Shown piece by piece: positions 53,303 to 61,624 of a DNA stretch of 64,000 bases. The stretch lies in contig JAIVFI010000025.1 in assembly GCA_025558095.1 (NCBI GenBank), positions 434,001 through 498,000 on the forward strand, given 5' to 3'. A model generated the notes under the pieces. The model was not told the origin of the DNA. It searched no databases and worked only from the letters and a program-made list of their open reading frames with translations. The position numbers and the translations under genes were made by a program. This stretch comes from Hyaloraphidium curvatum. Its lineage: Eukaryota; Monoblepharomycota; Hyaloraphidiomycetes; Hyaloraphidiales; Hyaloraphidiaceae. Position 1 is the first letter of the stretch; every line of letters starts with the position of its first letter.

Positions 53303-53613
53303 GTCGCCGAGTGAAGGCAAAAGGAACCGGAGCGATCGGTGAGTCGATCTACCCCGTCGTCGCGTGCGGCGATCGACGGCGCGACCAACCAGGTTCCTCA
53401 TTCTTTTAGGGATCGATGAGGAGAGTTCACGTCGGCTACATCTATAGGAGGGGACTAAAGGGAGGCATAATACGGACCAGTGTACACAATCAATCCATTG
53501 AAACGAGAACCGCGTGCTCGTCGACGATTGCCGAAAAGGGGTCGGTGCTTTGTTGACGCGACGCGATCGGCGGAAACCGGCTTCCGCAGCTATCGCGGAC
53601 GCACGGGCGCCCA
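53303..53613 (+). other. Intergenic region, nothing recognised
   Basis: 311 bp between two plus-strand genes. No motif identified. Confidence 0.5.
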
Positions 53614-54573
53614 ATGATCTCGCTGGCGGCGGCCCTCTCCCGGGCCGGATTCCCGGCGTCGACCCCGGCGACGCGATTGGGCGGGCTCACGAACCACAAC
53701 TACCTCGTGGAGCACGGCGGCTCCCGCTTCGTGCTGCGGATCCCCGGGCCGGGCACGGCCGAGTACATCGACCGCATCTCCGAGGCCGATGCTGCCCGCT
53801 CCGCCGCCGAGGCCGGGGTCAACGCCGAGGTGGTCTTTTTCGACCGCGACGGGCTCATGGTGACCAAGTACGTCGAGGGCGCGCGGACCATGTCCGCCGA
53901 CGCCTTCCGCGACCTCGACGCCGTCGCCCGCGCCGGCTGCGCCCTGCGGCGGCTGCACACCGCCGCCTCGCCGTTCGCCAAGGACTTTGACCTGTTCGGG
54001 ATGATTGACGGGTACAAGGCCGTGCTCGCGACGAAGAAGGCCGCGCTGCCGGAGGGCTACGACGAGCTGCAGACGCTCGCGGCCGACGCCCGCGCGGCCT
54101 TGCTGGCCGACAACGCCCCCAAAGCGCCGTGCCACTGTGATCCTCTCTGCGAGAACTTCCTGGACGCTCCGAACGGAATGCGCCTCGTGGACTACGAATA
54201 CGCAGGCAACAACGACCCCATGTGGGACCTCGCGGACCTCTCCGTCGAGGGCGGCTTCTCCCGCGAGCAGGAATCCGCGCTCCTCCGCGCCTACTTCGGG
54301 GGGCCCCCTCCCGCACGCGAGGCGGCTCGGGTGGTGGTCCACAAGGCCATGTGCGACCTGCTGTGGACGCTGTGGGGGGCGATCCAACACGCGGACGGGA
54401 ACCCCGCCGAGGACTTTTGGGCCTACGCAGTGACTAGGTTCGGGCGGTGCAGGGAGCTGATGGCGACGGAGGAGTTTGCCGAGGCCGTGGCGCTGCTTTC
54501 GGGCGCGAGGAAAGGCGGGGAGCGAGAGAGGGAGGGGGCGTACCTGGCGGTGCCGCAGAGCGGGTCTCTGTGA
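53614..54573 (+). CDS. Choline/aminoglycoside kinase-like phosphotransferase (LicA type)
   Basis: 319 residues, intronless. The N-terminal lobe has RLGGLTNHNYLVEH (glycine-rich nucleotide loop) and FVLRIPG. The catalytic loop reads PCHCDPLCENFL, matching the H-x-D-x4-N pattern of protein-kinase-like small-molecule kinases, and the Mg-binding block is RLVDYEYAGNNDPMWDLADL. The YEYA..N-D-P-x-x-DL signature is strongest for choline/ethanolamine kinases, so phosphorylation of choline or a related amino-alcohol is likely. The second loop residue, usually Asn or Gly, is Cys here. Cytosolic; no targeting signal. Confidence 0.86.
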   Translation: MISLAAALSRAGFPASTPATRLGGLTNHNYLVEHGGSRFVLRIPGPGTAEYIDRISEADAARSAAEAGVNAEVVFFDRDGLMVTKYVEGARTMSADAFRDLDAVARAGCALRRLHTAASPFAKDFDLFGMIDGYKAVLATKKAALPEGYDELQTLAADARAALLADNAPKAPCHCDPLCENFLDAPNGMRLVDYEYAGNNDPMWDLADLSVEGGFSREQESALLRAYFGGPPPAREAARVVVHKAMCDLLWTLWGAIQHADGNPAEDFWAYAVTRFGRCRELMATEEFAEAVALLSGARKGGEREREGAYLAVPQSGSL

Positions 54574-54766
54574 GGTTCCCCGGGCAAACGGACTCGACTT
54601 CTGGGGCACGCTCAAATCATGCCAAGACAACTATCTCGGAACAAGAACCAGAGAAGCAAGAGAGATGTAGATGTAATGGAGAGGGGCCGTGTAGAGGGCT
54701 CCCGAGCATGTAAGCCGAATCTATTCATGTAATCGCTCCCTCGTATCGAGCCATGCCTGATACTAC

Positions 54767-55752
54767 TCAGTGGGAGTAGATGTTCCGCAGCGTAGTAACA
54801 CCACCGTCGCAGGCGTGGATCTGCCCCGTGACTGGCGGGAAAGGGTCAGCGTCAACGAGGTCGGTCGGCAGATTCGCCGTCCCAGCACCCACCGTAAGCC
54901 GAATCATCGGACAGGAGAAAGAGCGCATAGTACGCCTGCTCCCACGGCGTCCCCAGCCTGTTCTGCAGCGGTATGCTCACCCCCATCCTCGCAGGCGCCA
55001 CTCTATTCGCCGCCCTGCCCATCGGCGTGTCCGCGATCCCGATCCGCAAAACGTTGACCCTGGTGCCCTGGGCGGCAAGCTGAGACCCCGCGCTCCGCAG
55101 CAAACCGTCCAGCGCGGTCTTGCTGCTGTCGTACTGGATCGCGCCGGTGGGCTGCGCCGCGCCGACGGAGGAGACGAGCACCACCGAGGCGCCGGGGCGG
55201 AGGTGCGGCGCCGCGTGCTTAAGAAAGGAGAACTGCGAGATGAAGTTGAGCCTCATGGTGGCTTCGAGGTCCTCCACGCTCAGCGAGAGGCCCGCAGCTC
55301 CGATGCTGGCGCCAACATTTGCCACGAGGCCGTCCAACGGGCCGCCGAGCTTTTCCACGGCCTCGGCGACCACCCTCTTCACGTCCTCCTCGACTGACAC
55401 GTGCATCCTTATCAGATCCATTGTTTCCGAGCGCGGCAGCCCGCAACCCACCCGTCACGTCCCCGCCCAGCGCGACCGCCAGCGGACACGCGTCCTCCAT
55501 TCTCACAAGCTCCGCCGTCGCCTCGGCCCCCTCCACCGTCCGATTATGCACCGCCACCGCCGCGCCCTCCCGGCCAAATACGATGCACATGGCCCTCCCG
55601 TTGCCCGGGGGCGCCGACGCGTCCTCCCCTTCGAGCTTCCGCTGGCCCCCGGCGACGACGAGGACGCGCTTGCCGGCGAGCCGGCCAAGGCCGGGCGCGC
55701 GGCCGGCGGAGACGGGGTTCAGGGAGGAGTAGTTGGGCGCGGTGGAGGGCAT
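54767..55752 (-). CDS. Short-chain dehydrogenase/reductase
   Basis: Three exons (55752-55452, 55393-54893, 54831-54767) give 288 residues. RLAGKRVLVVAGGQ starts the Rossmann fold. A 15-20-residue insert rich in Pro, Glu and Gly lies where the compact GxxxGxG loop should be, before GNGRAMCIVFGREGAAVAVHNR. The LVANVG block stands for NNAG, Ser lies in VVLVSSVGAAQ and the catalytic Y-x3-K is YDSSK. The first splice joins GDVT to VEEDVKRVV, and the last adds VTGQIHACDGG, the family's C-terminal dimer segment. The insert could also be a missed intron, but it has no good splice sites. Substrate unknown. Confidence 0.87.
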
Positions 55753-55758
55753 CGCCGG

Positions 55759-56949
55759 ATGTTCGAAAGGGGATGGGAGACAGTTGTTGCGGCAGGGTGG
55801 AGCGCCGTTGGCGCAAGTTTGGCGGATCGTGTGACGCCCGGACTCGAGCGACACCGCACGACGGCACGCGCCGCGGAGCACCCGCGCATCCTGCTCGCAG
55901 CCGTGCTCATCGTCGCGTCGGCGTTCGTGGCGCCGCTGCCGGCCGGCGTGCCGGGTCTGGCGGATGGCCCTGTCGCCATTACTTCTCGTCCCGCACCCGC
56001 ATTCCCAGATCCCAACGCCCACCTCCCCGTCGATCCTTCCGCCGCCGCTGTGGGCATCGTCGGCGGTGCTCGGAGCTTCAACGACACGCACCCCTCGACC
56101 GTGTCGAACTTCCTCGGCGGCCTCGTGGCACCTTGGCCCGCCGATCGCGCACCCTGGCACGTCGAGGTGTTCGCCTACCTCGTGGTCGCCGGCTCCAAAT
56201 ACAGGAAGCAGGTCGCCTCCCTCGCCGCCGGCCTCCCTGGTCTGGCGTGGCTCCGAATCGACGCCTCGGGCCGGGACCCCGAGGCTCTCCGCGCGAACTT
56301 GGCGGGTGGAGACGCGGTGCTCCGCAGGCTGGCAGGCAACACCACCGATTCGATGCTGGGGAACTGGGCCAACTACTTCGAGTGCTGGCGGGCGATCCTG
56401 GACCGCGAGAGGAGCCGGGGTTGGCGGTACGCCGCGGTGATCCGGGCCCGGCCGGACTTCATGTGGGCTGCAAAGCACCCTCCCCTGGGCCTGCTCGCCG
56501 AGGTCGATCCCGGCGTGGTATTTGTTCCGGATCCAGAGCACTGGGGGGGCAGCAACGACCGGCTCGTCGTTATGCCCCGCGCGCTGGCGCCGGCGTTGCT
56601 CGGCGCCTCGGAATCCTTTGCCGATCCCGATACCAGTCCGACGCTGAGCATCCTGGATGGGTGCCCTGCGCAGGGATGCAACCCCGAGACGCTGCAGCTG
56701 CTCCTCCTGCGCCATCTGAACGCCACGGTGCGCGGCTTTCCGCCCTGTGCTTACCTCCTCGAATCGGGGGGGAGAGACGGGCTGGGGATCGGTTTCGCGG
56801 AGCATTTGCGGCCGGTGGCTGGGGGCGCAAGGTACCCGGACGAGAAGGCAGCGGTGGAGAGGGCGATGGGGTTGCTCGAGGACGGGTGGGAGGAGGCGTG
56901 GGGGAGGCGGGGGAGGAGGATGTTCGGGGAGATCGGGATTGCGGAGTGA
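55759..56949 (+). CDS. Glycosyltransferase-like type II membrane protein, unknown specificity
   Basis: 396 residues, intronless. One hydrophobic segment (ILLAAVLIVASAFVAPLPAGV, about residues 36-56) behind a basic N-terminus suggests a Golgi type II protein. The luminal part begins VGIVGGARSF and contains NYFECWRAILDRERSRGWRYAAVIRARPDFMW, whose R-x-RPD motif occurs in fungal and oomycete glycosyltransferase-like proteins of uncharacterised families. DRLVVMPR and GCNPETLQLLLLRHL follow. Activity is an inference. The chosen start lies only 6 bp from the start of the divergent SDR gene, so one of the two starts may be wrong. Confidence 0.7.
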   Translation: MFERGWETVVAAGWSAVGASLADRVTPGLERHRTTARAAEHPRILLAAVLIVASAFVAPLPAGVPGLADGPVAITSRPAPAFPDPNAHLPVDPSAAAVGIVGGARSFNDTHPSTVSNFLGGLVAPWPADRAPWHVEVFAYLVVAGSKYRKQVASLAAGLPGLAWLRIDASGRDPEALRANLAGGDAVLRRLAGNTTDSMLGNWANYFECWRAILDRERSRGWRYAAVIRARPDFMWAAKHPPLGLLAEVDPGVVFVPDPEHWGGSNDRLVVMPRALAPALLGASESFADPDTSPTLSILDGCPAQGCNPETLQLLLLRHLNATVRGFPPCAYLLESGGRDGLGIGFAEHLRPVAGGARYPDEKAAVERAMGLLEDGWEEAWGRRGRRMFGEIGIAE

Positions 56950-57757
56950 GGAGGGAACCCGCGGTGCGATCCAAGGTACGATGGCGGCTTACGGGAAGGA
57001 AATGACGGCTCGCAAAGTGCTATGCGCCGAGTGCCATCCCTCTTCCCAAGTGATGTATGGGGCGACTGGACGACGGATATACCAGGTGACAGGACCCGGA
57101 AACAGACCCCCCGTGCGCAACGCCGCGGAGCCGGCCCGCGACGATGGACGACGGCCACGATCCGCTGGCGCGTGAACTGCGCGAGCTCCAGCGGCGGGTG
57201 ACATGGCGCGGGGCGTGGCGCAGCTGGAACCGGGAGAAGTGGCGGATAATGCGCATCCTGAGTTCCCGACGCGGTCCACACGATCGTCGGGCCGCCCGGG
57301 ATCGGATCCGGAGCGGATCGGGGCCCAGTCGGAAAGGCGGGCGGCGTTGCGGGCGGCGGCGCGATCCGGGCGGCGGCGCGATCCAGGCGCCGACGCCGGG
57401 CGGCCGCGCGATCCGCGCCGGTGCGCGTCGGGAATCGGCCGCCGAATACGAAAGGGGATTGGGGGTCTCGTATGGACCTGCCCTGTGCGGTCCCGGGGTC
57501 AGGACGGTTAGGTTCGCCGATGTCGTGTCGGGGTCGAATGGGCGTTTCGGCGCCCCCTTGGTCGACGGCGGCCGACGGGCGGATCGGGGCCTCGGATGTG
57601 TCGTCCGAAAACGCGCCGAGATACTTGGACCAGCGCGGCCGCGATCGATGCGGGACGCGGCCGGCCGACGACGACCCGCCGTTGGAGCTCCGCCCGCCGC
57701 CCGATCACCCATCCAGGGCCTCGATCGCCGCCTTCGTCCGGCGGCGCGTTCCGCACC
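56950..57757 (+). other. Intergenic / upstream region of zinc-cluster gene
   Basis: 0.8 kb, very GC-rich from 57250 on, with repeated GATCCG/GGCGGC words around 57300-57420. Open frames on both strands are long because stops are rare in this composition. I see no supported gene. Confidence 0.5.
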
Positions 57758-59890
57758 ATGGACGCCAGCGTGCGGCTCCGGACGTCGTGCGAGGGCTGCT
57801 CGCAGTCGCGCCGGCTGTGCGAGGCGACGCCCGACGGCGGCTGCGTGCGGTGCGCGGCGCGGGGGATGGAGTGCGTGCGGGCGCCGTCGCGCAAGCGGGG
57901 CCCCAAGGGGCCGTGGGGGCCGCGGCGCGCGCAGGGCAGAAAGGCTGCCGCGGACCGTGCGGAAACGGGAGGGGCGAAGGGGGCGGGCGGCGGCGGCGCG
58001 GGGGGCCGTGGCGGGGGCGCCGACCCGGGGCAGCCGGCGCGGGGCCCGTCGGCCGCCTCGTCCGCCTCGCTCGCCAGCCTGGACGGCACTCTCTCGTCGT
58101 CGTCGTCGCTGGCCGACCACGCCGACGCCAACTCGCTGGCGCTGCTGCCGCTGAGGGCGCCCCACCGGCAGCCGCCGCCCGACCTCACGCTGCCCGACAT
58201 GGACACCTTCTGGCTGTGCTGCACGCAGTTCTTCCTGCCGCGCACAATGCCGCACACGACCATCGTCGACCACCGCGAGCTGCTGCGCCCAGACTCGACG
58301 CCCATGCTGGTGCTCTGCTCGGTGCTGCTGGCAACCATCGCCGTGGCCCGCCAGGAGGTGCCCGACACCGTCGTCGCGCTCGAGGCCGCGCTGTTCGAGC
58401 GCGCAAAGGGCGAGATCATGTCGCTGCTCGACGGCGGCCAGCGCCCGCGCGTCGAGGCCTTTGCCGCCCTGGCAAACCTCAACCTGTGGACCTTCCACAA
58501 GGGCCTGCACGGGCTCGGCAGGAAAATCAACGACCTCGCCGACTTTTTGCTCGTGCGCGGGGGATACGTGCGCGAGGACATGCGCTCCGCGGACCCGCCC
58601 TCCTGGGCCGAGCACCTCGCCGCCACGCGCGGCCCGGGCATCTGGGACGCCGCCCTGTCCCCGGGCGAGCTCGCCGCCCTGCGCTCCGACTGGCGCGCCT
58701 ACTACACGCGGCAGCGGCTGGTGCACTTCCGCCTGTTCTGGAAGTGGATCCGCAAGGAGTGGGCGCGCGAGCGCGACGGCCTGGGCATGGACCTCGAGGT
58801 GCTCCGGCTGCCGGCGATCCCCCCTCCGGCGGTGTGGGAGGCCGCGGAGCAGCCGGGGTTCGACCCGCGCTGGGGCAGCCCCCCCATGCCCGTGGTCGCC
58901 GAGTCGCTGGGCTTCCTCGTGCTGGACCCCGCCGACCCAGCCCGCCCGGCCATGCTCGCCGCGCTCACCCCGCAGCTGACCGCCGGCCGCGAGGTCCTGG
59001 TGTGGCTGCGTCTCGTGCTCCGCCGCGAGGTGGACCGCTTCCTCGTCTCGTGCCGCGAAGCCGGGCTCGCCTCCCCCGCCGAGCTCCCCTCCGACCCGTC
59101 CTCCCCGGCCGCCCTGGCCTTGCCGCCCCCTTTGGCGCAGCTCCTCCGGCACCGCGCCGCGCTGGACGCCACCATCCTGCAGATCCGCGACGCGTACCCC
59201 CCCGCCGCCCGCCGCCTCGCGGAGGACGGCGACCCCACCGACTTTTTCGCGCTCCACACGGCGTCCATGGGGTCGCCCGCCATGGCGCACACCGAGGTGC
59301 CCAGGTTCCTGATGATCCTCCTTTTGCGCCTGGAACTGTACACGTCGCTCGGCGCCATCCTGGGGGAGGACCCCGAGCGCACCGCCGAGGCCCTGAGCAC
59401 CGGCCGCCGCGCTCTCCTTGCCGAGTTTGCCGCGGGGGGCGTCTACTCCGACTTGCTGGCCCACGCTTTGGCGTACACCAAGCTGTTCGAGCACCTCCTC
59501 CGCCTCTCCCCCATCGTCAACCAGTTCTCGGCCTACACCTCCCTGTTTTCCGTGTGCTGCCTGCACGCGACCTTTGCCTCGGCCATCCGCTCCACCCTCC
59601 CGCCGCACCCCTCCCCCTCCCACGCCGCGCTCGCCGAGGTCGAGCGCGGCGCGGAGGTCTGCATCCGCGCGTTCGAGCTGCTGGGCCGCGTGGGCCCCGT
59701 CGGCCCCGCGATGGCCGCGCTGGCGCGCAAGATGCTCCGCGGGGAGCGGATCGGCGGCGGCGAGGTCGGCGGGCCGATGCACCTCGCGGACGCGGCGGCG
59801 GCGGAGCAGGGGGGCGAGGACGTGGGCGTCAGGGGCGCGAGGGAGCTTGAAGGGCTGCTGGCGGTGTACCAGCGGTTCGCGGACCTTTGA
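57758..59890 (+). CDS. Zn(II)2Cys6 transcription factor with fungal middle-homology-type region
   Basis: 710 residues, intronless. The binuclear cluster is at the N-terminus: C-E-G-C-x6-C-x7-C-V-R-C-x6-C (SCEGCSQSRRLCEATPDGG, then CVRCAARGMEC), followed by the basic linker APSRKRGPKG that typically contacts DNA. A Gly-rich and Ser-rich hinge precedes a long helical region (FWLCCTQFFLPRTMPH onward) of the kind found between cluster and C-terminus in fungal activators. The same pattern in the 35042-37279 protein makes the two distant relatives. Start is the Met three residues before VRLRTSC; upstream frame is open but Arg/Pro-rich. Target genes unknown. Confidence 0.87.
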   Translation: MDASVRLRTSCEGCSQSRRLCEATPDGGCVRCAARGMECVRAPSRKRGPKGPWGPRRAQGRKAAADRAETGGAKGAGGGGAGGRGGGADPGQPARGPSAASSASLASLDGTLSSSSSLADHADANSLALLPLRAPHRQPPPDLTLPDMDTFWLCCTQFFLPRTMPHTTIVDHRELLRPDSTPMLVLCSVLLATIAVARQEVPDTVVALEAALFERAKGEIMSLLDGGQRPRVEAFAALANLNLWTFHKGLHGLGRKINDLADFLLVRGGYVREDMRSADPPSWAEHLAATRGPGIWDAALSPGELAALRSDWRAYYTRQRLVHFRLFWKWIRKEWARERDGLGMDLEVLRLPAIPPPAVWEAAEQPGFDPRWGSPPMPVVAESLGFLVLDPADPARPAMLAALTPQLTAGREVLVWLRLVLRREVDRFLVSCREAGLASPAELPSDPSSPAALALPPPLAQLLRHRAALDATILQIRDAYPPAARRLAEDGDPTDFFALHTASMGSPAMAHTEVPRFLMILLLRLELYTSLGAILGEDPERTAEALSTGRRALLAEFAAGGVYSDLLAHALAYTKLFEHLLRLSPIVNQFSAYTSLFSVCCLHATFASAIRSTLPPHPSPSHAALAEVERGAEVCIRAFELLGRVGPVGPAMAALARKMLRGERIGGGEVGGPMHLADAAAAEQGGEDVGVRGARELEGLLAVYQRFADL

Positions 59891-60216
59891 GGATGGGGAT
59901 GGGATCGGTGGGGGGTTGGATGGCTGGGGGGCAAGGGGCCGCGGGTGATGTACAGCTGGCGGGAGCGCGGTGTATGTCGCGATCGTCCATTGCTGCCGTG
60001 AATTGATGGCCTGGATGTTCCGAGGGGCGAGTGAGCGTCCCTGAAATTGAGTCACGCGAGACCCTGTGAGGACGCATGCGCCACGCTGACTCGCCTGCAT
60101 CCCCCAGTGCCTCCGTTCTCGAAATCTCGGCCCAGAAAGATATAAGCCCGGCCTCCGACGTGCTCGGCAGGCCCTTTCGACAGCAAAGAAACTCAGATTG
60201 AACACAGCTGACCGCG
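59891..60216 (+). other. Intergenic region / promoter of the lipase gene
   Basis: Holds a TATA-like motif (60141-60146). Nothing else identified. Confidence 0.5.
60141..60146 (+). promoter_or_regulatory. Probable TATA box of the lipase gene
   Basis: TATAAG in AAGATATAAGCCCG, 76 bp before the ATG at 60217. Confidence 0.5.
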
Positions 60217-61434
60217 ATGCGCCGCCCCGTGCTGCGCGGACTCCCCTCCTGCTCGACGCTCCCCGCCCGCAGGGCGCTACCCGGCCTCCTCCCCACCCTG
60301 CTCGCCCTCGCGGCGCTTTCTCTCATCCTCTCCCTGGCGGCCCCCGCCGCCGCCGCCCCCGTCAGCGCCTCGTGGCTCGCCGACCCCGAGCCCGGGGACC
60401 CCGCCTCGGTGCCCTACATAGACGTCGGGTACAACCTCACCAACGCCAAGGTCTTCTGCCCGCGCCCGGGAGCGCAGCCCCTCGTGGACGCCTCGGACCG
60501 CGCGATGCTCGACGCCCTGTACTGGAGCTACCGCCTGACGGACCTGACCGACTGCCTGCGGTACAACCAGAGCGAGGAAACCACGACCGCCTGCGTGGTC
60601 ACCCGCAACGTTGTGCCGTTCCGGGAGTTCCGCCCCGTGTACGGCCTGCAGACATCGACCTACGACGTCGCGGCCTACCTGGGCGTGGTCGCGGAGGACA
60701 ACACCGGCACGCCGCTGCACCGGCCCATGATCGTGCTCGGAGTCAGGGGTACGAGCAACTTCGAAGAGATCCTGCTCGACGTGCAGGGGTGGCAGGCCAA
60801 CTGCTCCGCCGTGGGGATCCGGCACCCGGACTGCATGGTGCACGAGGGGTTCAGCAAGGGGTTCAATGCGCTGCACGGACCCGTGGCCGAGATCCTCGAG
60901 GGGATGGTGGAGCGCTACCCGACCGCGGCCATACGGATCGCGGGGCACTCGCTCGGCGGCGCCCTGACGACGCTGTTTGCCCCGCACGTGGCGGCGAACT
61001 ACTCGGCCAACCACACCGTCACGCTCTTCACCTCGGGTAGCCCCCGCGTGTTTTCCCCCGGGTACGCAAAAGCGTTCAGGGAGCTGGTGCCGCGGGCGTA
61101 CAGGCTCGTGCAGTTCCTGGACCCCGTGCCGCACGTCCCCCCGAACGCGAGCGAGCTGCTCGGCAGCTACGCGCACGTCGGCGAGCCCTACTTCACCTTC
61201 TCCTCGTCGATCGGATCCTGCGGGCGGACGTACCTCGCCACCGCGCGCTGCACCCGGGTGGGCGACACGGGCGAGGACAGCGACTGCCAGAACACGCTGT
61301 GGAACTTCAAGGCTTCCTTCAAGACGGGGATCGAGGCCTTCCTCACCGGGGCCGCGTTCCTGAGCTCCTGGCCGTGGCACCCCAAGTACTTTGTCGAGCA
61401 CGTGCCGGTGAACCCGTTCCCGGGCAAGTGGTGA
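60217..61434 (+). CDS. Secreted class 3 (fungal-type) lipase
   Basis: 405 residues, intronless. A long N-terminus with a strongly hydrophobic core (LLPTLLALAALSLILSLAAPAAAA) is a signal peptide or signal anchor. The class 3 lipase features follow: VLGVRGTSNFEEILLDV (oxyanion hole region), VHEGFSKGFNAL, the nucleophile elbow IAGHSLGGALTTL, TSGSPRVFS, the acidic residue in LVQFLDPVPHVPP and a C-terminal His in HPKYFVEHV. Multiple sequons (YNLTN, NCSA, NYSAN) fit secretion. It hydrolyses triacylglycerols outside the cell. Cysteines at CLRY, TACVV, NCSA, DCMV and SCGR probably form disulfides. Confidence 0.92.
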   Translation: MRRPVLRGLPSCSTLPARRALPGLLPTLLALAALSLILSLAAPAAAAPVSASWLADPEPGDPASVPYIDVGYNLTNAKVFCPRPGAQPLVDASDRAMLDALYWSYRLTDLTDCLRYNQSEETTTACVVTRNVVPFREFRPVYGLQTSTYDVAAYLGVVAEDNTGTPLHRPMIVLGVRGTSNFEEILLDVQGWQANCSAVGIRHPDCMVHEGFSKGFNALHGPVAEILEGMVERYPTAAIRIAGHSLGGALTTLFAPHVAANYSANHTVTLFTSGSPRVFSPGYAKAFRELVPRAYRLVQFLDPVPHVPPNASELLGSYAHVGEPYFTFSSSIGSCGRTYLATARCTRVGDTGEDSDCQNTLWNFKASFKTGIEAFLTGAAFLSSWPWHPKYFVEHVPVNPFPGKW

Positions 61435-61624
61435 GGCGTCGAGGTGGGGCGGGGGAAGCCCCATTGGACCATCCGGGGCTCGGTCCCCTCCCTGTACATT
61501 TGCATGTATACTTGTTATTATCAAGACTTTGTCGTCGAACGCGAATGGACCCGAATGGGCCGTCTTGTCTTTTCTTGTGTCGGCGAAACGGACCCCGATC
61601 CGGCTTCCGACCCCGCTCGCTCCG

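Noticed and set aside
57020-60205. A 1061-residue open frame on the minus strand
   Set aside because: It is the antisense shadow of the zinc-cluster gene (57758-59890). Its product is Arg/Gly/Pro/His-rich without any domain, as expected where stops are rare in GC-rich DNA, whereas the plus strand has a clear Zn2Cys6 motif.
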